64,000 nucleotides of DNA, from positions 123,862 through 187,861 of the forward strand of contig NZ_FPAC01000007.1 in the NCBI RefSeq assembly GCF_900116105.1, given 5' to 3'. The first letter of the stretch is position 1; the number at the start of each line of letters is the position of its first letter. Source of the DNA: Paenibacillus sp. 453mf (GTDB lineage Bacteria > Bacillota > Bacilli > Paenibacillales > Paenibacillaceae). Below the pieces are notes generated by a model that ran no database searches, was not told where the DNA came from, and saw only the letters and a program-made list of their open reading frames with translations. Shown in pieces: positions 18,519 to 26,927 of the stretch. The translations under genes were made by a program, and so were the position numbers.

Positions 18519-19679
18519 TTGAAAACAGCCGTATGGCTCTATCTTTTTCTATTTCTCGCCTTTTTTGATTTGCATGCTCAATATCCGATACTCACTCCCT
18601 TTGCGCTTTCGCTTGGAGCCGTCCCTACATTTATAGGCTGGATGATGGGGATCTACTCGCTTACCCACCTTCCTGGCAATCTCATTGCAGGCACTCAGAT
18701 TGATAAGCATGGGAGCCGGCGGTATATCATCTTCAGCTTGACTGCTGCTGGGATCGTACTGCTCCTGCAATCCCAAGTCGAAACTCCTTGGCAACTGCTT
18801 CTGCTTCGGGCCATTAGCGGCTTTGTGCTTGCTTTTCTGTCTCCAGCCTGTATGACCCTTCTTGCCCAGCTATCATCAGATCCCATTACCCAAGGCAAAT
18901 ATATGTCTGGGCATGGCGTGGTTCACACCCTCGCTTCCGTTGTCTCTCCGGCTGCAGGAGCATTTATCGTTGCAGGCATTGGATTCTCGGGAACTTTCCA
19001 GAGTCTTGGCATCCTGCTGATCATTACTGGAATTATGGCATACTTCACACTGCCAGCCGTAAAAATGAGTGCAGCTAATGCACCACCCCCACAGACAGAG
19101 GACAGCCCGACTCGCAGCTTCTTTCCAATTTCATGGCGCTTTTTCGTGCTTCCACTGGTTATCGCATGTGCACAAGGCATTCTTTTCTTCGAACTGCCCC
19201 TTAGAGGCAGTGGGTCGGCCTCGATCCTATCTACAGGACTGTTATTCTCCATCATCAGTCTGGGTGCCCTCGGTACGCTGAGCATGCTCTTTCTCAATCT
19301 CTATTCGCCCACTCTGAGGCTGGCAAGCGGTGTTTTGCTCATGGCGTTTAGTTTTTTTCTTATGGCCGCTGCACCCCAAATTCCGTTGTGGCTGATTCTG
19401 TTTATTCTCGGTAGCTCCAAAGGGATTATCTTCCCTGCACTGGCTTCCCTGCTTGTTCAGCTCAGTCAAGGAGTACGGCTTGGAAGAGTGTTCTCGATCC
19501 AGTCAATTGCCACTTCACTGGGCTCCTTCGTAGGGCCAATCGCAGCAGGACAAATCCGTTTGGATGTCTCGCCATATTTCCTTGCATTTATAGTATTAAT
19601 GCTTGGTCTGCTTCTCCTTCCTTTCCCTAACAAGTTCAAAGCATCTACCTTGTCCAAGCCGGAAGCCAAGCATGTTTAA
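18519..19679 (+). CDS. MFS transporter
   Basis: A 386-residue polytopic protein with about 12 hydrophobic segments of the major facilitator type. The loop 2-3 signature appears as GTQIDKHGSRRYI. The start is the TTG at 18519, after AAAGGAGGTG with an 8-nt spacer; upstream in-frame codons lack a site. The substrate cannot be told from sequence. It is a single gene closed by its own terminator. Confidence 0.88.
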   Translation: MKTAVWLYLFLFLAFFDLHAQYPILTPFALSLGAVPTFIGWMMGIYSLTHLPGNLIAGTQIDKHGSRRYIIFSLTAAGIVLLLQSQVETPWQLLLLRAISGFVLAFLSPACMTLLAQLSSDPITQGKYMSGHGVVHTLASVVSPAAGAFIVAGIGFSGTFQSLGILLIITGIMAYFTLPAVKMSAANAPPPQTEDSPTRSFFPISWRFFVLPLVIACAQGILFFELPLRGSGSASILSTGLLFSIISLGALGTLSMLFLNLYSPTLRLASGVLLMAFSFFLMAAAPQIPLWLILFILGSSKGIIFPALASLLVQLSQGVRLGRVFSIQSIATSLGSFVGPIAAGQIRLDVSPYFLAFIVLMLGLLLLPFPNKFKASTLSKPEAKHV

Positions 19680-19702
19680 CAATAGATGACACCCATACAT
19701 AA

Positions 19703-19734
19703 AAGGCCTGCCTTCTTCATGGCAGACCTTTTTT
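19703..19734 (+). terminator. Terminator of the MFS gene
   Basis: AAGGCCTGCC pairs with GGCAGACCTT and a T-run follows. Confidence 0.85.
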
Positions 19735-19820
19735 GCATCAAATTCCAAAATTGCGCTAAAATATAAACAAACATTTCCCGGGGAATTTCGATACTTAATA
19801 TACTAGAGGTGAAGCCTACG

Positions 19821-20162
19821 ATGCCGATTCATGTCATTGTTGAAGGTAAAAACGACCGCAGCAAGCTCCGAAGGCTGCTTGATCCTGAAATATCCATACT
19901 ATGCACCTTTGGTACGCTCAACAGCGAGAAGCTGGAGACGCTTCGCAAGCGTGTCCAGGATGATGAAGTCTATCTGTTCATGGACAATGATAGCTCAGGC
20001 AAACGAATAAGGGCCATGCTGCGCGACACCTTTCCCGATGCAGAACAAATATACACAAGAAAAGGCTACGCGGGCGTCGAAGGTACACCTGATGAGTATC
20101 TGGTTGCGCAGCTGGAGAAGGCCGGTCTTGAAGCTTTTATCATTTATCCGGAGGTGTTCTAG
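19821..20162 (+). CDS. Small Toprim-domain protein
   Basis: A 113-residue protein that is essentially one Toprim fold: an early glutamate in HVIVEGKND and a DxD-type metal site in YLFMDNDSSGKR. The same fold occurs in RNase M5, primases, RecR and topoisomerases, but this protein lacks any extra domain. Relatives may be RnmV-like or nuclease-like; I cannot tell which. The ATG at 19821 follows AGAGGTG with a 10-nt spacer; a GTG four codons upstream overlaps that site. It converges on sco with 12 nt between stops and no visible terminator. Confidence 0.75.
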   Translation: MPIHVIVEGKNDRSKLRRLLDPEISILCTFGTLNSEKLETLRKRVQDDEVYLFMDNDSSGKRIRAMLRDTFPDAEQIYTRKGYAGVEGTPDEYLVAQLEKAGLEAFIIYPEVF

Positions 20163-20174
20163 CAGAACGAAGTG

Positions 20175-20792
20175 CTACTCGTTTACCAGTGTCCTAACAT
20201 CTCTTGCGATGACATCCGGAGCTGAGGCTTCCATATCCGATGCGTTATACACCTTCCGAAGATTATTGTCCTTATCTACAAGACCAATATAATTGGCATG
20301 GACGAAGTTATCCGCCTTGTCTCCTTCAATAATAATCTTGAAAGAGTCTCTCGCCAGCTGCTTCGTCTCTTCCGCATCCCCTCTCAAGAAGTACCAGCCT
20401 GAATAATCTGCCTTGAAACGATCAGCGAACTCTTTGATCTTCTCTCTCGTGTCCACCTCTGGATCAAAGGAGATGGATACAAAGGAAGCATCTCTGCCGA
20501 AAGTGCCGTCTTCCTTCAATAATTCCTGCACTTGAGACATCGAGAACGTCGTTACCGGACATACGTCTGGACAGCTTGTAAAATAGAAATAAAACAGCCT
20601 TACCTTCCCCTCCGTATCCGATAGTGAAACGGTGCTTCCATCTACATTTTCCATACTAAAGTCAGTTACTTCCCCTGCTACCGGAAACGCTTCTTCCCCT
20701 AGATCAAGAGCATTATAAATGAGATAACCAGCCATCGCTGCTGCAATCAGCAGCAATATCCAGGTCCATATGTATTTTCTGAACAGCGCCAT
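20175..20792 (-). CDS. SCO1/SenC-family cytochrome oxidase assembly protein
   Basis: This 205-residue membrane-anchored thioredoxin-fold protein delivers copper to, or reduces, the CuA centre of cytochrome c oxidase outside the membrane. One N-terminal membrane segment spans about residues 8-27. The copper ligands are C74 and C78 (CPDVCP) and H165 (NFVHANYIG). It lies downstream of ctaB on the same strand, about 170 bp away, and belongs functionally with ctaA and ctaB. Confidence 0.92.
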   Translation of the reverse strand: MALFRKYIWTWILLLIAAAMAGYLIYNALDLGEEAFPVAGEVTDFSMENVDGSTVSLSDTEGKVRLFYFYFTSCPDVCPVTTFSMSQVQELLKEDGTFGRDASFVSISFDPEVDTREKIKEFADRFKADYSGWYFLRGDAEETKQLARDSFKIIIEGDKADNFVHANYIGLVDKDNNLRKVYNASDMEASAPDVIARDVRTLVNE

Positions 20793-20965
20793 GATATCCC
20801 CTCTCCCCTTCTTACATTATCCCCAAAGTATGTAACAAATTTAAAATCGGATCTAGAAAAGGATGATCCTTTCAACTGTACGCCTGACAGGGACTCCTGT
20901 ATGTTCATTGATTGAATTCTTCATTGAAAGTGTAATTACTGTTCATACCGGGCTTAGAGATAAAT

Positions 20966-21898
20966 CTAATAGCGCACGGTATCCAGGATCATTAAAATAA
21001 AACTAATGGTTAAATAATTGATGGAGAAGAAAAACATCTTTTTGGCCCAGGCATCGTTGTCTCTGGCCCTGAAGCCCTGAAAGCCGAGGAACAGCCATAT
21101 TAATGACAGCAGTAAGGATACGCCCATAAAAATGATACCTGTGTATCCGTAGACATACATTAATATGGGTACGGGAACCAGAAGGATCAAATAAGGAATC
21201 ATTTGAATTTTGGTACGATGGATTCCCTTTACTACCGGAAGCAGCGGATAACCGGCATTCTTGTAATCATCCAAACGGCGAATGGCGAGTGACCAGAAAT
21301 GTGGCGGCTGCCACAAAAACAGCAAAGCACCTAGCAGGATCGCTCCCATATCCAGTGTCCCGGTCACAGAAACATATCCGATGACAGGAGGTACCGCTCC
21401 GGAGAAGCCTCCCATGGAAGTACTCCATGTTGAGGAGCGCTTAAGCCATAACGTATACACAATAACGTATACAAACATTCCAAATATGCCGAGTACTCCT
21501 GCCAGCCAGCCGGAGAAAGCAAACAATAGGGCAAGTCCAACAATGCCCAGTATGAATGCATAAGTGAGCACTAGCTGTGGGCTAAGCTTTCCCGTAGGAA
21601 GTGCGCGATCCCTTGTACGTTCCATTTTTTTATCCAATTCACGATCAAAGTAGTTATTGAACACACAGGCTGAAGCCATAACGAGAACCGTTCCGAGCAA
21701 GGTTATTATCATTTTGAGGTAATTTATGTCCCATTGAGAAGCAAGCCAATATCCGCCAAAAGCGGCGATAAGATTGCTCCGGAGGATGCCGGGTTTAGCC
21801 AATGTAACGAAGTCTCTCCAGGTGACAGACTCTTGCGGCGGTGTTTGCCGAGATGAGAGCGCTGCCGCATCGGAGGAGGCTCGATATCGATTACTCAC
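20966..21898 (-). CDS. ctaB: Protoheme IX farnesyltransferase (heme O synthase)
   Basis: It attaches a farnesyl group to protoheme, giving heme O, which CtaA turns into heme A. The 310-residue membrane protein belongs to the UbiA family, with the first Asp-rich motif in NNYFDRELDKKMERTRDR and the second around RRLDDYKNAGYPLLPV. About nine hydrophobic segments are present. The ATG is preceded by AAGGAGGATTATAGAATC, a good site. In B. subtilis ctaB adjoins ctaA; here they are about 19 kb apart. Confidence 0.95.
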   Translation of the reverse strand: MSNRYRASSDAAALSSRQTPPQESVTWRDFVTLAKPGILRSNLIAAFGGYWLASQWDINYLKMIITLLGTVLVMASACVFNNYFDRELDKKMERTRDRALPTGKLSPQLVLTYAFILGIVGLALLFAFSGWLAGVLGIFGMFVYVIVYTLWLKRSSTWSTSMGGFSGAVPPVIGYVSVTGTLDMGAILLGALLFLWQPPHFWSLAIRRLDDYKNAGYPLLPVVKGIHRTKIQMIPYLILLVPVPILMYVYGYTGIIFMGVSLLLSLIWLFLGFQGFRARDNDAWAKKMFFFSINYLTISFILMILDTVRY

Positions 21899-22165
21899 GA
21901 TTCTATAATCCTCCTTGCTTTGCGTCGTGTGGAGGGAGTATATATTGCCTCCGCACTAAATTTTAACATAACAAAATAAGAAAGTCTTTGACATCAAACT
22001 TGAAAATATGAATAGGATATGACAAATTCATCTATATTTAGGGCTGATCTCAATTCATGGAATACAGGATGTGCGAATAGGGCATCTACTAATTGAACAG
22101 ATCATTATCAGGAAAATAAGTGTTACTGCTATCATTTATATCAAAAACAAAGGAGAATATCTTAG

Positions 22166-23152
22166 ATGGATACCGCTACACATTTTGTTATGGGCATAGG
22201 ACTTGCCGGACTCAGCTACGTCGATCCGGTAGTTGCGGCTAATCCTGAACTAGCCTTCGCCGTCATGATCGGAACCGTCGTCGGTTCACAAGCACCTGAT
22301 ATCGACACAGCGCTTCGTATGAAAAACAATGCTACTTATATACGTAACCATCGTGGCATTACTCACTCGCTTCCGTTTCTTGCGATATGGACTGTACTGA
22401 TTACTGCCGTCATTGCTCTTCTATTCAGGGACGTTCCCATCGGGCATCTCGCTCTCTGGACCGGTATCGCCGTATGCATCCATGTATTCACAGATGTCTT
22501 CAACACCTACGGCACACAAGCTCTGCGGCCGATTACGGAGAAGTGGATCTCATGGAATATCATTCACATCTTCGATCCGGTTTTATTCGGCACCCATATC
22601 GCAGCTATCCTGCTGTGGGCCTTCGGTATATTTCACCCTGCTGGAATTTTTACCGTGCTGTATATATTTTTAGCGTTTTATTACGTTTGGCGCACATGGG
22701 TTCACTTCGCCAGAACAGCTCATGTCAGACGGATGGACCCTGCTTCTAAAGCCAGCGACAAATATTATGTCATTCCGACAATCCATTTGAACCGCTGGCA
22801 TGTCGTTAAAGCCCATGAAGATGGAAGCTACGAGATCGGCAAGCTGGACGGAAATGAGCTTACCTGGAAAAAGCATGCCGTATCTTCAAGCCATCCGGCG
22901 GTTGCTAAATCCAAAGAACATCCCGACATCCAAGCATTTCTCTACTTCACATCCTTTGCAGTCGCAGAGGTAGAAGAGCTGAGCTTCGGATACTTTGTCC
23001 GCTGGGGTGATGTTAGATACCGGCATCGCAAGCAATATCCTTTTGTCGCCTGTGTTGTCATGGATAAGAACTACGAGCCGATCAGCACCTACGTCGGCTG
23101 GCTTAGTGAAGATAAGATGGAGAAGAAGCTCTCCATCAGCTCGAATATATAG
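22166..23152 (+). CDS. Membrane-bound metal-dependent hydrolase (YfhP/YdjM-like)
   Basis: A 328-residue protein whose first ~190 residues hold four to five hydrophobic segments with metal-site-like motifs MDTATHFVMG, GSQAPDIDTA and NHRGITHSLP. This pattern marks the DUF457/YfhP family of membrane-associated putative hydrolases. The C-terminal ~140 residues are soluble and of unknown role. AAAGGAG lies 8-9 nt before the ATG. It is a single gene with a strong terminator. Confidence 0.8.
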   Translation: MDTATHFVMGIGLAGLSYVDPVVAANPELAFAVMIGTVVGSQAPDIDTALRMKNNATYIRNHRGITHSLPFLAIWTVLITAVIALLFRDVPIGHLALWTGIAVCIHVFTDVFNTYGTQALRPITEKWISWNIIHIFDPVLFGTHIAAILLWAFGIFHPAGIFTVLYIFLAFYYVWRTWVHFARTAHVRRMDPASKASDKYYVIPTIHLNRWHVVKAHEDGSYEIGKLDGNELTWKKHAVSSSHPAVAKSKEHPDIQAFLYFTSFAVAEVEELSFGYFVRWGDVRYRHRKQYPFVACVVMDKNYEPISTYVGWLSEDKMEKKLSISSNI

Positions 23153-23165
23153 TACGATCTACTTG

Positions 23166-23190
23166 AAACGGCCCATCAAGGCCGTTTTTT
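23166..23190 (+). terminator. Terminator of the YfhP-like gene
   Basis: AACGGCC and GGCCGTT flank a 6-nt loop and run into TTTTTT. Confidence 0.9.
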
Positions 23191-23244
23191 GTTCTTGACG
23201 GAAAGCGGTTTATTCAGGCAAAATCAGCACAAAGGGATTAACGC

Positions 23245-23282
23245 ACAAAAAGCCTAAATCGGCTTTATGCCGCTCTAGGCTT
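23245..23282 (-). terminator. Terminator of the first SASP gene
   Basis: On the minus strand AAGCCTA and TTAGGCTT pair, with an inner CGGC/GCCG extension, followed by TTTTTG. Confidence 0.75.
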
Positions 23283-23309
23283 ATGACTTCGAATTATATA
23301 CTGTCTAAG

Positions 23310-23525
23310 TTACATGCCGCTGCGGCCAGACAGTTGTTGTTCAGCTAATTGCACAAGACGTTTTGTGATGTATCCACCGAGTGAACCTGTTTCACGGGAA
23401 GTGTAGTTACCGTAGTAGCCGTCAGCTGGAATAGTTACACCCAATTCTTGAGCCGCTTCCATTTTAAGCTGTTGAAGAGCTGCCGTTGCTTGTGGAACTA
23501 CCAGATTGTTAGAACGAGATGCCAT
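23310..23525 (-). CDS. Alpha/beta-type small acid-soluble spore protein (copy 1)
   Basis: A 71-residue DNA-protecting protein of the spore core. It has the two family blocks: LKMEAAQELGV with the GPR protease cleavage region, and the C-terminal GYYGNYTSRETGSLGGYITK. It is almost identical to the SASP at 26540, differing mainly at the ends. The start at 23525 follows AAAGGAG; the frame extends upstream only by chance. A sigma-G-type promoter precedes it. Confidence 0.95.
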   Translation of the reverse strand: MASRSNNLVVPQATAALQQLKMEAAQELGVTIPADGYYGNYTSRETGSLGGYITKRLVQLAEQQLSGRSGM

Positions 23526-23585
23526 AATGTGTAATCTCCTTTCGCTTCTCATGCTGTTAATATGTGCTGTGCAAGCTTGCAAGAT

Positions 23586-23615
23586 TATTATGTCTCTTAC
23601 TATTTGAAGCTATTC
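23586..23615 (-). promoter_or_regulatory. Sigma-G promoter of SASP copy 1
   Basis: On the minus strand GAATA (23611-23615), an 18-nt spacer and CATAATA (23586-23592). This fits the forespore sigma-G consensus gHATR-N17/18-CATnnTA. Confidence 0.75.
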
Positions 23616-23655
23616 TCTTTTTCAAAAAAACATTTACCTGGAGGTATTTTACAAA

Positions 23656-23826
23656 ATGATGAGTAAAGGTCTGTCCGCTTGGTTTGCGATCTCTTCGATG
23701 CTTCTGCTTATGGCAACTGCCGTATCCCTTAGTTATTCCTTGTGGTATGCTCTGCTATTCGCTGTCTTGTCCGTAGCCAATATCGGCTGGGGCTTTGTTA
23801 TAAAGGCCAAAAAAAGAAGAGCTTGA
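23656..23826 (+). CDS. Small two-helix membrane protein
   Basis: A 56-residue protein beginning MMSKGLSAWFAISSMLLLM, with two hydrophobic segments and the basic end KAKKRRA. TGGAGGT precedes the first ATG by 10 nt. The stop codon lies inside the stem of the terminator shared with trpS. The function is unknown; position next to a SASP gene might hint at sporulation, but that is a guess. Confidence 0.7.
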   Translation: MMSKGLSAWFAISSMLLLMATAVSLSYSLWYALLFAVLSVANIGWGFVIKAKKRRA

Positions 23827-23846
23827 TCAAGATCAAGCTCTTCTTT
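23813..23846. terminator. Bidirectional terminator overlapping a stop codon
   Basis: A 16-bp perfect stem (AAAGAAGAGCTTGATC with its complement) around a 2-nt centre ends two convergent genes, the 56-residue ORF and trpS. The TGA of the former lies in the left arm. Confidence 0.85.
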
Positions 23847-23857
23847 GCTCTTTTATC

Positions 23858-24838
23858 TTAAAGTACGAATCCCATTCTTTTTTTGACTTCATCAAGCGTA
23901 TTGGAGGCTTCTTCGCGAGCACGTTCAGCAGACGTATTCAGAATGTTCATCAGCTCATCAGATTCCCGAATTTCCCGGAATCTCTCTTGCATCGGTTCGA
24001 TAACGGACAGGACTACTTCGGCCAATTCTTTCTTGAAGCCGCCGTACATTTGTCCTTCAAACCTTTTCTCTACATCCTGCAAAGAGAGGCCTGAGCATTC
24101 GCTGTAAATGCTCATTAAGTTGCTGACTTCCGGTTTGTTCTCAGGATCAAACCGGACAATACTATCGGAGTCCGTTGTCGCACGGCTGATTTTCTTGCGA
24201 ATTTCTGCCGGTGTATCCAAGAGGGAAATATAACTGCCTGGGTTCGGATTGCTTTTGCTCATCTTCTTAGAAGCATCATCCAGTGACATGATGCGCGCTC
24301 CTACTTTTGGTGTGTAGACCTCAGGAATGGTGAAAAATTCACCGTAACGATGATTAAAGCGCTGTGCCAGATCTCTTGTCAGTTCAAGATGCTGCTTCTG
24401 ATCCTCACCTACAGGAACCAGATCCGCATTGTACAGCAAGATATCTGCAGCCATAAGTGACGGATATACAAACAGCCCTGCGCCAACGGATTCTTTACCT
24501 TGAGACTTATCCTTGAATTGTGTCATACGCTCAAGCTCACCCATTGCGGTCAGCGTGGTTAACATCCATCCAAGCTCCGCATGCTGTGGTACATGGGATT
24601 GAAGAAACACATTCGCTTTCTTCGGGTCTATGCCTGCTGCAAGGTAGAGAGCCGCAACATCCTTCGATTGCTCCCGCAATGCCGCTGGGTCTTGGGCAAC
24701 CGTAATTGCATGCAGGTCAACGACTACAAAATGGCAACGATATTCGTCCTGCAATTTCACAAAATTTTTCATTGCGCCGATGTAGTTGCCTAGTGTCAAT
24801 TTGCCGCTGGGTTGAATACCAGAAAAAACAGTTTTCAT
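23858..24838 (-). CDS. trpS: Tryptophanyl-tRNA synthetase
   Basis: A class I aminoacyl-tRNA synthetase of 326 residues that charges tRNA-Trp. The HIGH-like motif is in PSGKLTLGNYIGA and the KMSKS motif in KKMSKSNPNPGS; the length is typical of bacterial TrpRS. AGGAGG lies 8 nt before the ATG. Expression is controlled by the T-box leader directly upstream. Confidence 0.97.
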   Translation of the reverse strand: MKTVFSGIQPSGKLTLGNYIGAMKNFVKLQDEYRCHFVVVDLHAITVAQDPAALREQSKDVAALYLAAGIDPKKANVFLQSHVPQHAELGWMLTTLTAMGELERMTQFKDKSQGKESVGAGLFVYPSLMAADILLYNADLVPVGEDQKQHLELTRDLAQRFNHRYGEFFTIPEVYTPKVGARIMSLDDASKKMSKSNPNPGSYISLLDTPAEIRKKISRATTDSDSIVRFDPENKPEVSNLMSIYSECSGLSLQDVEKRFEGQMYGGFKKELAEVVLSVIEPMQERFREIRESDELMNILNTSAERAREEASNTLDEVKKRMGFVL

Positions 24839-24844
24839 TTTTTT

Positions 24845-25172
24845 GTCCTCCTAAACAAATCCTAATATGATTCACGAGAAATACAAAAAAGCCCCACATC
24901 CCGTAGAAGGGACGTGAGACCGTGGTGCCACCCTAATTCACTGAAATTCATCAGCCTTTCATTTTCCTTAACGCGGAAATCTTCGTCCGGCATACTGAAG
25001 AAGAATATACCTTCTCGTTGTGCCTGGGAGCTCTGAGGTCCATTCAGACAAAGCATGCAACACCGATTCGCATCCACCACCGGCTTTCTGTACTTGCTAA
25101 TGCTAAGCTTACTTATCCCCATCAACGCTTTAAATTGTATTATTCGCCGCTCGTCATATTACATTTGAGCTT
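24845..25172 (-). ncRNA. T-box riboswitch of trpS
   Basis: The leader carries the T-box sequence AGGGTGGCACCACGG (24920-24934, minus strand) and, right after it, a terminator: CACGTCCC/GGGATGTG (24895-24916) followed by GGGC and six T (24885-24890). In the Stem I region a TGG triplet at 25040-25042, within CTGAATGGACCTC, is the likely Trp specifier. Uncharged tRNA-Trp is expected to pair with specifier and T-box and stabilise the antiterminator. The specifier position is inferred by eye. Confidence 0.92.
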
Positions 25173-25178
25173 TGCTAT

Positions 25179-25208
25179 ATCATAAGCATCTATTGCTCTA
25201 ATTGTCAA
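25179..25208 (-). promoter_or_regulatory. Sigma-A promoter of the trpS T-box leader
   Basis: On the minus strand TTGACA (25203-25208), 18 nt, TATGAT (25179-25184). Transcription would begin near 25172. Confidence 0.8.
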
Positions 25209-25365
25209 ACGTAAATATTACATTTACCAAAGATTACATTATTTTCATTGGGAAATGACAGATCCTTCTTTACAGCCAGACTCGATTATCTGATATGATA
25301 GTCTTAAGTTTGTTCTTTGTGGTTATCATAGCATTATGATTTTTGTGGGAAAAGGAGTAAATAAG

Positions 25366-26343
25366 ATGAAACAAGTGACCAAAGGACTTTGGAACGGCTA
25401 CGATACATATACCTTGAACAGCCGTGATCTTGAAGTCACCCTGCTGCCCCGCCTCGGTAACAATATTATATCCATCTATGATCGAGCTCAGAATCGAGAA
25501 GTTGTTCGAAGACCGGATGAACAGGATCTCGCTTTCTATCTTCAGAAACCTTACCATTTTGGCGTTCCGATGCTGATTCCTCCAGGGCGTATCTGCCGAG
25601 GTCACTTTGAGTATGCGGGCCAGGAATACCAATTCGCTCAAAACTCCAACAATTCCAATCATATTCATGGATTACACCGCACACAGGCGTGGTGCGTCAG
25701 TGATATTGAAGAAGACGAAGAAGGATGCATCGTCACGACTGAATTCAGGACTCAGGAAGATGAATTATGGATGAAGCATTTTCCTGTTCCGCTCAAGCTT
25801 GAGATGACATTTCGTTTACAGGGGTCACTCCTGACACAGCAGCTTCGTGTAACTCATCTTGGCAGTCATGCTGTTCCCTTTGGAATGGGGTACCATACCT
25901 GGCTCCTGCTTGATGGTGAACCGGAACGATGGAATATTAGTTTACCTGTTACCGGCATTTACACATTGAATGAAGAACAGCTGCCAACAGGTGAATTAGC
26001 CAGTTTAGATGAACAAGCTGATCTTCCTGCAGGAATCAATCTTTCTGGTCAAAATCTTGACACGATATACAGATCAAATATGGAGCAGGATACTGCTGTT
26101 CTGCGGCGAAATGACGGGTATACTATCAAGTATACAGCGAACAAGGACTCCTTTAAGCATTGGGTGTTGTTTACCAAAGGCGAGGCCAGCGATTATCTAT
26201 GTATTGAGCCTTATACCTGGCTTCCAGACGCCCCTAATCTTAACAAAGATAATGAATTTACAGGCTTGATTCATATGGAGCCTGGAGAGTCAATCTTGCT
26301 TCATACAGCTATAGAAATAATACAGCCTGAACACAAAGAATAG
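25366..26343 (+). CDS. Aldose 1-epimerase (GalM-like) family protein
   Basis: A 325-residue beta-sandwich sugar mutarotase-like protein. The family's substrate-pocket segments are seen as FGVPMLIPPGRI, SNHIHGLHRTQAW and the glutamate-bearing YLCIEPYTWLPDAPN. ATG 25366 follows AAAGGAG with 8 nt; a frame extension to 25336 has no site. It stands alone, so the natural sugar is not indicated by neighbours. Confidence 0.88.
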   Translation: MKQVTKGLWNGYDTYTLNSRDLEVTLLPRLGNNIISIYDRAQNREVVRRPDEQDLAFYLQKPYHFGVPMLIPPGRICRGHFEYAGQEYQFAQNSNNSNHIHGLHRTQAWCVSDIEEDEEGCIVTTEFRTQEDELWMKHFPVPLKLEMTFRLQGSLLTQQLRVTHLGSHAVPFGMGYHTWLLLDGEPERWNISLPVTGIYTLNEEQLPTGELASLDEQADLPAGINLSGQNLDTIYRSNMEQDTAVLRRNDGYTIKYTANKDSFKHWVLFTKGEASDYLCIEPYTWLPDAPNLNKDNEFTGLIHMEPGESILLHTAIEIIQPEHKE

Positions 26344-26362
26344 ATTCATTTGAATATGAATC

Positions 26363-26393
26363 AGCAGCTGACACTGTCCTCAGCTGCTTTTTT
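26363..26393 (+). terminator. Terminator of the aldose epimerase gene
   Basis: AGCAGCTGA pairs with TCAGCTGCT, followed by a T-run. Confidence 0.88.
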
Positions 26394-26479
26394 GTTATGT
26401 AATTCTTAGATCCAAATAACTCTGTTGTCTGTTGTTGTGAGCCTCACATTTTTCCACTTGTTACCTTCCCCTTTTTTAA

Positions 26480-26508
26480 GTATATTTTGTCTCTTTGAAA
26501 CCATACTA
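26480..26508 (+). promoter_or_regulatory. Sigma-G promoter of SASP copy 2
   Basis: GTATA (26480-26484), a 17-nt spacer and CATACTA (26502-26508) match the sigma-G consensus. Confidence 0.78.
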
Positions 26509-26539
26509 AACTCACAAAGCACAAAGGAGGTGACAACAC

Positions 26540-26755
26540 ATGGCAAATGGAAGATCTTCTAACAACCTTGTCGTTCCTCAAGCAACTGCAGCTCTTCAAC
26601 AATTGAAGATGGAGGCTGCACAAGAGCTTGGTGTAACTATTCCACAAGATGGTTATTACGGTAACTATACTTCCCGTGAGACTGGTTCTCTTGGAGGTTA
26701 CATCACGAAACGTCTTGTTCAATTGGCTGAGCAGCAATTGTCTGGTCGTCAATAA
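26540..26755 (+). CDS. Alpha/beta-type small acid-soluble spore protein (copy 2)
   Basis: A 71-residue spore-core DNA-binding protein almost identical to the copy at 23310 but on the opposite strand 3 kb away. It contains the same MEAAQELGVTI and TSRETGSLGGYITKRL blocks. AAAGGAGGTG lies upstream of the ATG. A sigma-G promoter precedes it and a terminator follows. Confidence 0.95.
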   Translation: MANGRSSNNLVVPQATAALQQLKMEAAQELGVTIPQDGYYGNYTSRETGSLGGYITKRLVQLAEQQLSGRQ

Positions 26756-26841
26756 TGATGCAATTTTCCTCATAAATCTAGCCTAACTGTTCTGTGAACG
26801 AACATTCACTCGTTTCGTATCAGAAGAGGCCTGCGGCAGAT

Positions 26842-26878
26842 GACAAAGCGGTCTTCTATCCAGAGGGCCGCTTTGTTT
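26842..26878 (+). terminator. Terminator of SASP copy 2
   Basis: CAAAGCGG pairs with CCGCTTTG, followed by TTTC. It lies about 90 bp past the stop. Confidence 0.7.
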
Positions 26879-26927
26879 CATTCTAACTCAAGCTCTATAT
26901 ATTCGTGCTGCCGACTCTCTTGCTATA

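Noticed and set aside
21960..22060. Promoter TTGACA-N19-TAGGAT before the YfhP-like gene
   Set aside because: The spacing is long and the -10 poor; not enough to call.
24862..25125. 87-codon frame on the minus strand upstream of trpS
   Set aside because: It coincides with the T-box leader and crosses its terminator, so the RNA structure explains the sequence.
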